NCBI GenBank assembly: GCA_017647785.1
Contig: JAGCJW010000037.1
Span: forward strand, 1 to 45,718
Reading direction: 5' to 3'
DNA from: Bacteroidales bacterium
Lineage (GTDB): Bacteria > Bacteroidota > Bacteroidia > Bacteroidales > P3
DNA length: 45,718 bases
In this document: one piece after another, positions 36,554 through 45,718 of the stretch
How the letters are laid out: every line of letters begins with the position of its first letter
Numbering within the stretch: position 1 is the stretch's first letter
Notes under the pieces: model-generated
Databases searched by the model: none
What the model was told of the DNA's origin: nothing
Seen by the model: the letters and a program-made list of their open reading frames with translations, nothing else
Translations under genes and position numbers: made by a program

Positions 36554-39550
36554 TTATTTTTTTAAGATGATTTGTTTTGTTTGTTGTTTGTCTCCTTGTT
36601 TGATGTTCAAGAAATATACTCCGCTTTCAAAGGCGTCAAGGTTGATTACTTTGCCATTGATTGTGCAGTTTGTTTCTTTTAGGATTTCTTGTCCTAATAG
36701 GTTTGTGATTACAATAACGTCTGCTTGTGCTTCTTTTGATGTGATTGTGATTTGACCTGCTGTTGGGTTTGGCAACACTGTGTAGTCAAATAGGTTTTCA
36801 ACGTCTTGTAATGATGAATAGTCTTTTACATAGATTGCTTTTTCTGCTGAGTATTCTGAAGGACATTGGTCTAGTTGTACTAATACTCTATATGTGTATG
36901 TGCCTTCTGTTGTTGGTGTTTCGCCTGGGTAGTTTCTTTCGTTAAAGCCTAGTGATTCCCATGCTTGGTTGTCTATGCTTCTTTCCCAATCTATGATTGA
37001 ACCTCTGTAGTTGTTTAGTTTTAATTGTCCTGTTGCTTCTCCTAATGCTAATGTGTCGTTGCTGATTGTTTCTGTTATTACTCCTCCTCTTGAGATTTTA
37101 ACGTCTAATAGCACTGTGTTAGAGATGTGTTCGATTACTCCGTTTGATGTAACGATTCTTCTGTAGTATGTACTGTCTGTTATTGCTTCTGGTTGGTAAT
37201 CTTTGTTTGTTGATTCTTGTGTTGCATTAACCCAAGAGCCTGTACGGCCTTTTTGTTGCCATTGATATGTGAAGTTACCTCTTCCTCCTGTTGGTTCTGT
37301 TCCTGTAAGTAGTTGTGGTGTTTGGCCTAAACAGAATGCTTGGTTAGATGAAATCACGTTGTTTTCTATTTCAGGGAAGGTTGTTGTGAAGCTTTTTCTT
37401 GTTCCATATACTGTTCCTATGTTTGTAGTTAAGTATGCTTTGAAGTAGTATGTTTGTCCTTCTGTTAGTGTGTCAAGTCTTACATAATAGTTTCCTGTTG
37501 ATGCTGTATCGTTTTGTACTGACCATGCTGTTTCTAATGTCAAACCGTTATTTGCATCTGTTGATACTACGAATCCTTTTTCTACAAATTCTCCTTCTCC
37601 GTATGAAATAATGTTTCCTACTAATGTTGCATGTACTGAATCTATTGCTGTTGCTGATTTAGTTTGTATTGCTCCTAATCCACTTGGTGTAGAGAATTGT
37701 TTTATTGGTCCATATACTGTTTGTGTTGAATTAGTAACGTATGATCTGTAATAGATTATTGAAGATGGTGTTAGGCCTGTTAGTTGTGCAGAGAAGTTTG
37801 TTGTGTTTGATGTTGAAGCTACTGTTGTTATGCTGTCTGCTTCTAGGTTTCTCAATGATTCTTGGTTCAAACTCCAAACTGCTCCTTGTTCTGTTATTGT
37901 TGAATCTCCGTAATAGATTATTGTTCCCCATACTGTTGCTGTTTGTGATGTAGTTGTTGAAGTTGATACAGAGTCTGTTGTTACTGCTGGTAGGTTTGAC
38001 ATAAAGTTAAACGAAATAACTGAATCGTTTACATATTGTATGCTTGTGATTGGTTTGTTTGTTGGTGTTCCATTCATCAATGTGTTTGCTGGAGTTGTTG
38101 TGTTTGTGAAGTTTGTATTGCCTGATGTTCCTGGGAATGGTGCGTGTGCTGTTTCTGAATGTGCGTCATTTCCTGTTGCTGGAACTATATACCAACCTCT
38201 GTTGCTTGGATTTACGTTAATGTTGTTTTGATGATTGTTTAACCAGTTGTTGATTCTTGTTTGTTGTGCGTGATAAATCAACATTCCTTCGCCTGGGATA
38301 TATGTGTCCCATTTTGTTTTTCTTCTGTGTTCTAACATCAGGAATTCGTTATTGTTTCCTAAGTCGATTTTATAGAAAACTGCTGAGTCGTTGATTGCTG
38401 GTAATATTTGATTTTCTGCTGTTGCTGATAGTACTATTGGTTGTGCCCAGTTTGCAATTTGACGTTCTATACCTGTTAAACCTGCTGGTGTTGCACAGTT
38501 GTTAAGGTATGAACCTGATGACATTAAATCCCAATCTCCTGGAACGTAAGATTGTCCACCTGAACCTGTGTAGTCTGTGTCATAGAAATCAGGGAATCCT
38601 AATACGTGACCAAATTCGTGGCAGATTGTTCCAATTCCGTCCATTGCAACAGAGTTTCTTTTTTCTGCTGAGCAAGAGTATGGTCCAAATCTTTTGCCAT
38701 CTTTTTGTATATTTGGGCTTACACTACTTCTGTGTGGCCATATTTCATTGTCTATACCTGTTGAAGATTCTGGTGTTCCTGCAAAGATAATGTGTACTGC
38801 ATCTACATATCCGTCTCCATCATTGTCGTAATCTGCATAGTTAACGTCTGGGTCTGCTGCTGTAAGTGCGTGTGCTACGAAGAAATCCATGTTTTGGTCG
38901 CTTCCGTATGAGTTATTTCCTCCGTAATAAGCCATTGAGTTTGGTAAAACGTATGGTCCTGCAACGTCTATGTCCATTACAAATAGACTATCAGAGTTAT
39001 CTCTATAGTAATCTTTTACTGAACCTGTTCCGTTGTAGTTGTCTTGGCTTACTAAATCAACAAAGTTTGCATTTGTATAAGTAAATGGTAAATCGCTAAA
39101 GCCTGCTAAGATTACCAAAAGTTTAACTGTTCCTATTGAAGGATATTTTGCATCGTTATTTGCTGGTTTTGATGCTGGCGAGTTTTGTTTTTTTAATTCT
39201 ATTTGTGCATCTGAATAGAACAAATTAACTGGCAGTGTTGAAAGAAAAGCTATTTCTTCTGCTGTACGTTCGTTTGCATTTGATGCTATGTATTTTGATG
39301 CTACTAAGTCTCCATTTGCATCTAACACTCCGTATGTGAATACACCCGCAGAGTTTCTTACTAATGTGTAATTGTCTAATGTAGTTGCCCAATTAACATA
39401 TTCGTCTCCTCCAAGTACGAATGTTAATGTTTTGCCATTTGGCTGGCGAACTGTCACTGCTTGTTTGTTTGCTGGGATTGCAAACGCTCCTATGCTGATT
39501 AGCGTAATCAACACAAAGAGTGTAATTGTTTTTAATAATCCTTTTCTCAT
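36554..39550 (-). CDS. Secreted M6-family metalloprotease with T9SS sorting domain
   Basis: The 998-aa protein has a signal peptide (1-24), a propeptide region to about 130 and an M6 metalloprotease domain with zinc motif [14 protein letters not shown] (HExxH at 311-315) and a Ca-site-like [11 protein letters not shown] (240-250). Then follow two fibronectin-III-like modules (about 520-730), Ig-like modules ([31 protein letters not shown]) and a type A T9SS C-terminal domain ([14 protein letters not shown]...[24 protein letters not shown]). It would be exported through T9SS and anchored or released at the surface. It lies 25 bp after a paralogue of the same layout. Confidence 0.94.
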   Translation of the reverse strand: MRKGLLKTITLFVLITLISIGAFAIPANKQAVTVRQPNGKTLTFVLGGDEYVNWATTLDNYTLVRNSAGVFTYGVLDANGDLVASKYIASNANERTAEEIAFLSTLPVNLFYSDAQIELKKQNSPASKPANNDAKYPSIGTVKLLVILAGFSDLPFTYTNANFVDLVSQDNYNGTGSVKDYYRDNSDSLFVMDIDVAGPYVLPNSMAYYGGNNSYGSDQNMDFFVAHALTAADPDVNYADYDNDGDGYVDAVHIIFAGTPESSTGIDNEIWPHRSSVSPNIQKDGKRFGPYSCSAEKRNSVAMDGIGTICHEFGHVLGFPDFYDTDYTGSGGQSYVPGDWDLMSSGSYLNNCATPAGLTGIERQIANWAQPIVLSATAENQILPAINDSAVFYKIDLGNNNEFLMLEHRRKTKWDTYIPGEGMLIYHAQQTRINNWLNNHQNNINVNPSNRGWYIVPATGNDAHSETAHAPFPGTSGNTNFTNTTTPANTLMNGTPTNKPITSIQYVNDSVISFNFMSNLPAVTTDSVSTSTTTSQTATVWGTIIYYGDSTITEQGAVWSLNQESLRNLEADSITTVASTSNTTNFSAQLTGLTPSSIIYYRSYVTNSTQTVYGPIKQFSTPSGLGAIQTKSATAIDSVHATLVGNIISYGEGEFVEKGFVVSTDANNGLTLETAWSVQNDTASTGNYYVRLDTLTEGQTYYFKAYLTTNIGTVYGTRKSFTTTFPEIENNVISSNQAFCLGQTPQLLTGTEPTGGRGNFTYQWQQKGRTGSWVNATQESTNKDYQPEAITDSTYYRRIVTSNGVIEHISNTVLLDVKISRGGVITETISNDTLALGEATGQLKLNNYRGSIIDWERSIDNQAWESLGFNERNYPGETPTTEGTYTYRVLVQLDQCPSEYSAEKAIYVKDYSSLQDVENLFDYTVLPNPTAGQITITSKEAQADVIVITNLLGQEILKETNCTINGKVINLDAFESGVYFLNIKQGDKQQTKQIILKK

Positions 39551-39575
39551 TTTCTCTTTTTTATTCTATTTATTA

Positions 39576-42518
39576 TTAATTCATTAATATTAACTTAATT
39601 TCTTTATTTTTATTTTTTGAAGTCTTATTTTCTATTCTTACTAAATATGTTCCGTTAGCAAGATTTGATAGTGGTAGAGTTATTGATTGTTCGCTTGATT
39701 CTACTGTTGCTACTTCTCTTGCATACATATCAAATATTCTTATTAATAATAATTCTCCGTCTGTGTTATTCAATATAGAGTTTCCTTTACTTGGATTTGG
39801 ATAAAGAAGATATGTTGCATTGTTTTCTATTTCTGATAGAGAAACATCTTGTATTACATTTATCTTTAATGTATCGGAATAGGCTAAAGGACAATTATTG
39901 AATTGTACGGCTGCTCTTATGTAAACTGTATCTAATAGGTTTGGATTGTAAAGAAGTGTGGTGTCTTGTTCTGATTGAGATATTTTAAGCCAAGCAAAAT
40001 TATCGTTAGCTTCTTCCCAAAATAGTATTTCTCCTAGGTTAGAAGATAATGTTAGTGTGTCTGTTTCTGAACTTATCCATTCGGTTTTACCTGTTATTTT
40101 ACCTCCTTTGGATTTCAATACCTTCATCTCAACAACATTACTTGTGTCTTTAATTGCTAAAGAGTTTACTATTCTTCTGAAAGAAGTGGTTTCGGTAAGA
40201 GTTCCTACTATGTAATTTTTGTCTGTTGCGTTTTCTTCTATGTATTCCCACGATGTAGAATTAGTTTTTCTTTGCCATTGATAAGTAAAGTTTCCTTGTC
40301 CTGCTGTTGGTTGGCTTCCTAATATCATTCCAAAGTCTGATAATTCACAAAGTGTAGCTCCTCCTGTGATAACATTGTTTTCTACTGGTATGAAGTTTGT
40401 AGTGGCAGATTTTTGTGCTGCATATTTTATTCCTAATTCTGTTCTTACAAACATTCTATAGTAATATTTTGTTGCTTGTTCAAGTTGTGTTATTTCAACT
40501 GAAAATGTTGAGCAATCTCCATCAAAAGATACGAATTCATCAGCTATAGTTGGATTTGAATTTGTTGAATAGCAAATTCCATGTTCTAAAACAGGGAAAT
40601 CTCCTTCTGTTATTTTTGTACCTCCTACGGTTATACTATTTAAGGTTATTGCTGTCGCTGAATTAGTTTTTAAATTTGGTTGTCCATCTACTGTTGTAAA
40701 GCTTCTGCTTTCTCCATATGCCTCGTCTTCATTTGAAATATATGCTGCTCTATAATAGTAAGTCTTTGAGTAAGATAAGCTATCAAGTATAGCAATCATT
40801 GTATCTCCATTAAATGTGTTTGCTTCATAAAGCTGAGGTGTAGAAAAGTCTTGTAATGTATCTATAACAAATCCTTTAAAATCATATTCGCGTAAACCTG
40901 AATAAACTTCAAGTCCTTTAACTCTATAAGTGATGTTATTTATTTTTTCGTATCCGTGTAATGTTTCAACTATTGCAGTAGAGTCTGGAATCATAAAACG
41001 AAAACGAATGCAGTGGTCTGTTGTATCTCTTGTAATTTGAGTAATTGGTTTATTTAAACATTCTCCATTCCAAAGAATACTATTTGGTAAAGAATAGTCT
41101 GTAAAGAAATTGTTGTATTGAACAGAAGGGAAAACATCTGCTGCTAATGAAGCTTCAGAATCATTTCTATCTGCTTCTTCAATATCATATTTTTGGAAAT
41201 TAGGATTGCAATTTATATTGTAATCTCCTTCGTTTTTAACATGATATATCAATCCTCCATCATTTGGAATATATGTATCCCAAGAAATTCTGCATCTATT
41301 CTCAAAAATAAAGAATTCATCGTTATAAGGAGTAGTAATAATGTATGCTTTGTTGCTATCCATTAAAGGAGGAAGCACATATTCTCCTGCAACGCTTAAT
41401 GTATCTAATTGCAACCAATTTAATTTGTATTTTTCGTATGCTGTAAATGAAGCAGGAGTATTACTTGCATTATTGTAACTTCCCGATGCCATTATACTCC
41501 ATTTGTTTATAGCAGTTGCTTGTCCTCCTGAGCCTTCATAGTCTGTATCATACAAATCAGGTAATCCTAAAACATGACCAAATTCATGACAAATCGTTCC
41601 AATTCCGTCCATTCCACTACCCATTAACTCTGCTGAACAAGAATAGTCTTTCAATCTCACTCCATCAAATTCTATAGAAAAAGTATCTGATGGATAAAAA
41701 CTCCAACGATGAGGCCAAATAGCATTTTCTTCTCCTGTTGAAGCCTCTCCTGCTCCTGCAAAAATAACATGAACAGCATCAACTGTGCCGTCATTATTCA
41801 TATCAAATTGTGTGAAATCCACATCATTATTTGCTAACATACAAGCCTCTGAAATCATTTCTTTTGGATTGATATCAGAGAAAGAAGGGCCTGTTGCACC
41901 GTAATAAGCCATTGGATGTGATAAAACATAAGGTCCTGCAACAGTAGGATTCAAATCTAATTGTCCAAAAGACACATCATAATAATAATCCTTTACACTA
42001 CCTGTTGCTCCGTTGCGACTATATCCCGGTTGTGAAGCCAAAGAATCAAAATCATCTCTTGTGTATGTAAACAATCTGTCTTGGAAAGACACTAAAATAA
42101 TTAACAGATTATTATTCCCTGTAGTTGGATAATTTGTTTCTATTTTAGTAAAAGGAGCTTTTCTTGTTTCAATTTGGCGTTTTGAGAATTTTAATCCTTG
42201 ATTGATTGTTGCCAAAAAGGCATTTTCCTCTCTTGTTCTCAAAGATTGATTAACGGCAATATAATTAGAAGGTAATAAATCCCCTTCATTATTTATATAA
42301 GCATAACAATATTTACCTTGTTCGTTCAAAAGGATTGTGTAACCATCAAGAGTACGTCCATAATTCACAAACTCATCTCCTATTAAATAGAAATTTAACA
42401 ATCGTTTATCTGATTGCATTGTAGTTTTCATTGTAGTATCTGCAGGAACTGCTATAAGTTTGCAAGCAAACACAAACATTAATGCAAAAAATATAAATAC
42501 TCTTTTAGTTACTCTCAT
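39576..42518 (-). CDS. Secreted M6-family metalloprotease with T9SS sorting domain (paralogue)
   Basis: The 980-aa protein has the same layout as its downstream neighbour: signal peptide (1-23), propeptide, M6 domain with [14 protein letters not shown] (HExxH at 311-315, same residue number) and DMNNDGTVD, FN3-like and Ig-like modules (FTYQWQRKTNSTSW), and a T9SS type A domain (LYPNPSKGNSILN...NGTYLVRIENKTSKNKNKEIKLILMN). Sequence identity is moderate and so the duplication is not recent. It has a good promoter at 42551-42582 and is the first gene of an operon with the second protease and RidA. Probably a surface or extracellular peptidase for nutrition or virulence. Confidence 0.94.
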   Translation of the reverse strand: MRVTKRVFIFFALMFVFACKLIAVPADTTMKTTMQSDKRLLNFYLIGDEFVNYGRTLDGYTILLNEQGKYCYAYINNEGDLLPSNYIAVNQSLRTREENAFLATINQGLKFSKRQIETRKAPFTKIETNYPTTGNNNLLIILVSFQDRLFTYTRDDFDSLASQPGYSRNGATGSVKDYYYDVSFGQLDLNPTVAGPYVLSHPMAYYGATGPSFSDINPKEMISEACMLANNDVDFTQFDMNNDGTVDAVHVIFAGAGEASTGEENAIWPHRWSFYPSDTFSIEFDGVRLKDYSCSAELMGSGMDGIGTICHEFGHVLGLPDLYDTDYEGSGGQATAINKWSIMASGSYNNASNTPASFTAYEKYKLNWLQLDTLSVAGEYVLPPLMDSNKAYIITTPYNDEFFIFENRCRISWDTYIPNDGGLIYHVKNEGDYNINCNPNFQKYDIEEADRNDSEASLAADVFPSVQYNNFFTDYSLPNSILWNGECLNKPITQITRDTTDHCIRFRFMIPDSTAIVETLHGYEKINNITYRVKGLEVYSGLREYDFKGFVIDTLQDFSTPQLYEANTFNGDTMIAILDSLSYSKTYYYRAAYISNEDEAYGESRSFTTVDGQPNLKTNSATAITLNSITVGGTKITEGDFPVLEHGICYSTNSNPTIADEFVSFDGDCSTFSVEITQLEQATKYYYRMFVRTELGIKYAAQKSATTNFIPVENNVITGGATLCELSDFGMILGSQPTAGQGNFTYQWQRKTNSTSWEYIEENATDKNYIVGTLTETTSFRRIVNSLAIKDTSNVVEMKVLKSKGGKITGKTEWISSETDTLTLSSNLGEILFWEEANDNFAWLKISQSEQDTTLLYNPNLLDTVYIRAAVQFNNCPLAYSDTLKINVIQDVSLSEIENNATYLLYPNPSKGNSILNNTDGELLLIRIFDMYAREVATVESSEQSITLPLSNLANGTYLVRIENKTSKNKNKEIKLILMN

Positions 42519-42550
42519 ACCTTTTTTACCTATAATTTTAATTAAGCCGA

Positions 42551-42582
42551 CAAAATTACAACTTTAATGGAATTATGACAAA
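42551..42582 (-). promoter_or_regulatory. Promoter of the M6-M6-RidA operon
   Basis: Minus strand TTTG at 42579-42582, 20-bp spacer, TAATTTTG at 42551-42558, 33 bp before the ATG. Confidence 0.72.
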
Positions 42583-42629
42583 AAAAAAGGTAATAAGTTT
42601 AAGAAAAAAGATCAAAATAGACAAAAAAA

Positions 42630-42656
42630 GAGGGCAACTCTAAAAGAATTGCCCTC
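42630..42656 (-). terminator. Terminator of the T9SS cargo gene
   Basis: GAGGGCAA/TTGCCCTC 8-bp stem with an 11-nt loop; a T7 tract follows on the minus strand. Confidence 0.9.
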
Positions 42657-42678
42657 TCGGATTTATATTTTTTATTTC

Positions 42679-44958
42679 TTACTTGCTAACAACAAATTTC
42701 TTTGTTTCTCTTTCACCGTTTACAGTCAAAGTGTAGAAATAAGTTCCGTTTGCTAAGTTTGCTGTGTTTACATCAACTGTGTAAGCAACACCTGCAGTTT
42801 GGTTTCCTTGTTCCATGTTCATAACAACTCTTCCCATTAAGTCTGTTATAACTATGCTAACATTACCAGATTTGTTTAAAGAATAAGATATTGTTGCATT
42901 GTTAGTAGCAGGGTTTGGATAAGCGTTTAATGAAGATGTAACTGTTGCTTGTTCAGCTAATGAACGAGTTGTAGCATCTCCGATTACCATTTTGATAAGT
43001 GGAGTTTTTCCATCTGCATATTCAGACCAGTAGATTGAACCTCCCCATGCATAGTTAGAAGATGCAGGAAGACCAGGAGTGAATATCAACATTAATGATT
43101 GATAGTAGTTGTTACCAGGTCCGAATGAATTTGGATAACGTGGAGTATCAGCACCAATCATAAATCTACCATTAGCAACTAATCTGTAGCAAGCATAGTA
43201 AATTTCACCTGGTTCTAATTCAACACTATTTTTGAAAGGAAGATAGATAGATTTAAGTTCGTCTCCACCTATTACGTCTAAGTAATCAGGATCTGAACAT
43301 AAACCGTTGTTTAAGTCTGAAGATTGTAATTCGTAAACTTCTGATTCAACTGGAACATCCCAAGCATCAAATACTTCTTCTACTAAATCATCAGCAGAAA
43401 CGAATTCCATATTGAATTTTCTTAATTTAGCTTTGATTTGAGCACCTGCAGCACAAGAGTCTAAAGCTGGAGTTACTTCAACACCATTAAGGAATAAATC
43501 TGTGCTTGTGTAATCTGCAACGTAAGGAAGACATACTTCGTATCCTTCTCTATTCCATGCAGCGTCATCTGTTAACCAAGTTGTACCTTGTTCATATATG
43601 AATCCATATTTCCATGAGCTCCATTCTTCAACTAAGATGTTTCTTGCTCTTGACCAACGGTAAGAACCATTTAAGTCAGCAGCAGCATCTTCAACATAGA
43701 AGTAAGTAGTATCACCTAAAGAATATGGCTCATCAAAAACTGATGATTGGATAGAAGAAATAGAAGCGTAGATACCAGGAGTTTCGCTTGGTAATGGGCT
43801 TGAAGCAGAGAATAATTCAACTGCTCTTCTTGCAGCATAAACTACGTCTGAACCATTTTCGCTTTCTACTATTGTAACAGTTGTATTTAATAATGTGTCA
43901 GCTTCACCAACATTTACTCCAACTTGAGTGTAAACATCTTCAGCACCTTCTTCTTGAGCTACTTCTACAGAATAGAAAGTGTTTGTTAAAACTGCATCAT
44001 ATATTTCAGTTGCACCTGTATTTTCAACATTAGCAACGAAAACTACTGTATCAGGAGTTATCACTGATGGAATGTAGTGGTATGCACCTGTGCAATATTC
44101 TGATTTTATTAATTCAACTCTATTTGCTGGAGATTCTTGATATACAATATCATCTACAAACCAGAAATAAGAGTGAGGTTGCAATGGAGAAGCAGGAGCA
44201 GTATATCTAAGTCTGATATATGTAGGTTGATCTGCTGTAGCTCCTATTGCATTTGCATTTGGAGTTCCGTTTGGTAAAGTTAATCTCTTGTTTCCAAAGA
44301 AACTATCGTTAGAGTTCATTTCAAGACCTCTTACGTTGAACTCTAATGAGTCATAAGTTGCAAATGTTTCATCATTACTCCATTCAATGAAATAACGTTC
44401 AGAGTTGAATCTCATCAAAGCTTGGTTGATGTAAATATCAATTCCTGTTGTTCCATTAGCATAGATAGGAGTTGTTAATTTGATGTAAGCATCCATACTT
44501 CCTGAGTTCAAACCATTGTCTCTGATTGTTAAAAGGTCAAGGTAAGCAAAACCATTTCCGAATGTTTGGTTTTCGTATCCACGAGAAGGATTAAATATCC
44601 ACCAGCCATCAGATGCTAAGTTACCATCTGAATCAGTTATTTCTAACCAACTGTTTAAGCGATCCCCTTGAGGTCCAAATGCAGTTAATGTATCTGCTTG
44701 AAGATTCCAAGCAAAACCAGTAACTGTGTGACCTGGATTTGTTCCGAATGTATAAGCTGCTGGGTCAGAGAAGTCACATATAACTTCAGCTTCTCCTTTT
44801 GTAGAAAGATTTACTTTCTTTTCTGTTTTAACAGACTGTCTATCTATTTTAGAAACAGCCTTTTTTTGCAATTGTTGATCGTTTAATCCCATACCAACTT
44901 GAGCAAACAAGCTAGCAGTTCCAAGCAACAATGCTAATGTTAATAATGTTTTCTTCAT
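42679..44958 (-). CDS. Secreted T9SS type A sorting-domain protein
   Basis: The 759-aa protein has a signal peptide (MKKTLLTLALLLGTASLFAQ), a short basic spacer, a large beta-rich region and a T9SS type A C-terminal domain (AYPNPATNNATISYSLNKSG, DLMGRVVMNMEQG, LANGTYFYTLTVNGERETKKFVVSK). The segment at 60-275 (DFSDPAAYTFG...DDIVYQE) looks like a jelly-roll/MAM-like domain with Asp/Asn-rich loops. No catalytic motif was seen, so adhesin or glycan-binding functions are more likely than hydrolysis. It is a single gene with a strong promoter and terminator; codon use suggests high expression. Confidence 0.88.
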   Translation of the reverse strand: MKKTLLTLALLLGTASLFAQVGMGLNDQQLQKKAVSKIDRQSVKTEKKVNLSTKGEAEVICDFSDPAAYTFGTNPGHTVTGFAWNLQADTLTAFGPQGDRLNSWLEITDSDGNLASDGWWIFNPSRGYENQTFGNGFAYLDLLTIRDNGLNSGSMDAYIKLTTPIYANGTTGIDIYINQALMRFNSERYFIEWSNDETFATYDSLEFNVRGLEMNSNDSFFGNKRLTLPNGTPNANAIGATADQPTYIRLRYTAPASPLQPHSYFWFVDDIVYQESPANRVELIKSEYCTGAYHYIPSVITPDTVVFVANVENTGATEIYDAVLTNTFYSVEVAQEEGAEDVYTQVGVNVGEADTLLNTTVTIVESENGSDVVYAARRAVELFSASSPLPSETPGIYASISSIQSSVFDEPYSLGDTTYFYVEDAAADLNGSYRWSRARNILVEEWSSWKYGFIYEQGTTWLTDDAAWNREGYEVCLPYVADYTSTDLFLNGVEVTPALDSCAAGAQIKAKLRKFNMEFVSADDLVEEVFDAWDVPVESEVYELQSSDLNNGLCSDPDYLDVIGGDELKSIYLPFKNSVELEPGEIYYACYRLVANGRFMIGADTPRYPNSFGPGNNYYQSLMLIFTPGLPASSNYAWGGSIYWSEYADGKTPLIKMVIGDATTRSLAEQATVTSSLNAYPNPATNNATISYSLNKSGNVSIVITDLMGRVVMNMEQGNQTAGVAYTVDVNTANLANGTYFYTLTVNGERETKKFVVSK

Positions 44959-45009
44959 TTTTAATTTGTTTTTTGTAAGAAATTAATAATTTACACTTTT
45001 AATCGGGTG

Positions 45010-45040
45010 CAAATATACTACTTTTGTTTGTAACTACAAA
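45010..45040 (-). promoter_or_regulatory. Promoter of the T9SS cargo gene
   Basis: Minus strand TTTG at 45037-45040, 19-bp spacer, TATATTTG at 45010-45017; near-ideal Bacteroidota promoter. Confidence 0.78.
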
Positions 45041-45092
45041 CATTGTAAAGCTTTTTTTGTTCATTTTATCTCTTCGTAACAAGTAATTATAT

Positions 45093-45100
45093 TACCTTTG
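45093..45100 (+). promoter_or_regulatory. -7 box for the Mur ligase gene
   Basis: TACCTTTG on the plus strand, 31 bp before the ATG; -33 element weak. Confidence 0.5.
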
Positions 45101-45131
45101 CATATAATTTATTTAAGGAATTAATACGATA

Positions 45132-45718
45132 ATGAGAGTACATTTTATTGCAATAGGCGGAAGTGCTATGCATAATTTAGCAATCGCTCTTAAATTAAAA
45201 GGCTTTGAAGTAAGCGGTTCTGATGATGAAATATTTGAACCAGCAAAATCTAAATTAGAATCTTATTCCCTCCTACCAAAAGAAATTGGTTGGAATGCAG
45301 ACAAAATAGATAATTCAATAGATGCAGTAATTCTTGGAATGCATGCAAAACAAGACAATCCTGAACTATTAAAAGCAAAGGAACTTGGTTTGAAAATATA
45401 TTCCTATCCAGAATATCTTTATGAGGTAAGCAAAAACAAAAAAAGAATAGTAGTCGGTGGCAGTCACGGAAAGACAACTATTACTGCTATGATTTTACAT
45501 GTAATGCAGAATTTGGGAATAGAAACAGATTATATGGTAGGAGCAAAACTCGAAGGCTTTGATATAATGGTAAAGATGAGCGATGCACCTTATATGGTAT
45601 TAGAAGGCGATGAGTATCTTTCCTCTCCTATTGATTTAAGACCAAAATTCCATCTTTACAATCCTGATATTGCTATAATAAATGGCATTGCATGGGACCA
45701 TATTAATGTATTCCCTAC
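45132..45718 (+). CDS. mpl: Mur ligase, Mpl-like (UDP-MurNAc:tripeptide ligase), 3' end outside the window
   Basis: The gene starts at ATG 45132 and stays open to the last base, so only about 195 residues are seen. The N-terminus is the Mur Rossmann domain (MRVHFIAIGGSAMHNLAIALKLKGFEVSGSD), followed by the ATP P-loop GGSHGKTTITAMI, then EGDEYLSSPIDLRPKFHLYNPDIAIINGIAWDHINVFP. The EGDEY and AWDHINVFP stretches are typical of Mpl, which reattaches recycled tripeptide to UDP-MurNAc; MurC is the nearest alternative. It is divergent from the T9SS cargo gene. Confidence 0.85.
   Translation, partial: MRVHFIAIGGSAMHNLAIALKLKGFEVSGSDDEIFEPAKSKLESYSLLPKEIGWNADKIDNSIDAVILGMHAKQDNPELLKAKELGLKIYSYPEYLYEVSKNKKRIVVGGSHGKTTITAMILHVMQNLGIETDYMVGAKLEGFDIMVKMSDAPYMVLEGDEYLSSPIDLRPKFHLYNPDIAIINGIAWDHINVFP

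Noticed and set aside
45250..45477. Minus-strand 75-codon frame near the right end
   Set aside because: It lies inside the clear Mur ligase gene on the plus strand.

Overview
The window is AT-rich chromosomal DNA of a Bacteroidota (Bacteroidetes) bacterium, most likely an uncultured member of the Bacteroidales. The evidence is: promoters of the TTTG-N19/20-TAnnTTTG type (-33/-7 boxes of the Bacteroidota housekeeping sigma factor) in front of many genes, weak Shine-Dalgarno sequences, the lipoprotein GldH, three large secreted proteins with type IX secretion (T9SS) C-terminal sorting domains, and families common in this phylum (DUF4199, a FISUMP-domain protein, DUF2795, Mrp without CPxC). No rRNA, tRNA or CRISPR array was recognised.

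Layout. 1-5.8 kb: a MerR/GyrI-type regulator, YebC, a secreted protein plus an outer-membrane barrel-like protein, then a leftward cluster (ECF sigma factor, small one-TM protein, Spy/CpxP-like periplasmic sensor, upstream Cys/His-rich secreted protein) that looks like a CnrYXH-type metal-sensing system with its own metal-binding output. 5.9-9 kb: a FISUMP protein and a NatAB-like ABC exporter. 9-14.5 kb: a leftward five-gene operon (GH20 hexosaminidase, membrane protein, RsmI-like methyltransferase, RarA, DUF2461). 14.5-20.1 kb: ComF with a lipoprotein, and a purC-gldH-uvrC-ltaE operon. 20.2-22 kb: mscL-cdd, then an isolated phage-type replication initiator with iteron-like repeats and an AT-rich stretch inside the gene. 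22-31 kb: recR, a sodium/solute symporter, a six-gene operon (DUF4199, GT2, GmhA, GmhB, YwqK/MORN, MnmA-like) for heptose and envelope glycan work, and an Fe-S/cobalamin operon (Mrp, NifU-C, ATR, DUF2795).

The accessory region is 30.9-36.1 kb. It holds two duplicated small secreted basic proteins, an orphan winged-helix domain, a seven-bladed WD40 protein with almost identical repeats, a small membrane protein, and a restriction-modification-like pair (EcoRI-family adenine methyltransferase plus DUF262-HNH nuclease). The pair has a good promoter about 300 nt upstream. The leader contains a 125-nt nested hairpin whose 3' arm can alternatively form a terminator stem followed by a U-tract, which suggests an attenuator or riboregulator in front of the methylase. 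A 19-bp direct repeat brackets this module, and a 22-bp repeat array lies at its outer edge. The same repeat family occurs, inverted, at the extreme left of the window.

36.2-45 kb: RidA and two paralogous M6 metalloproteases with T9SS sorting domains in one operon, then another T9SS cargo protein. The window ends inside a rightward Mur ligase (Mpl-like). GldH links the core genome to the T9SS/gliding machinery needed to export the three cargo proteins.
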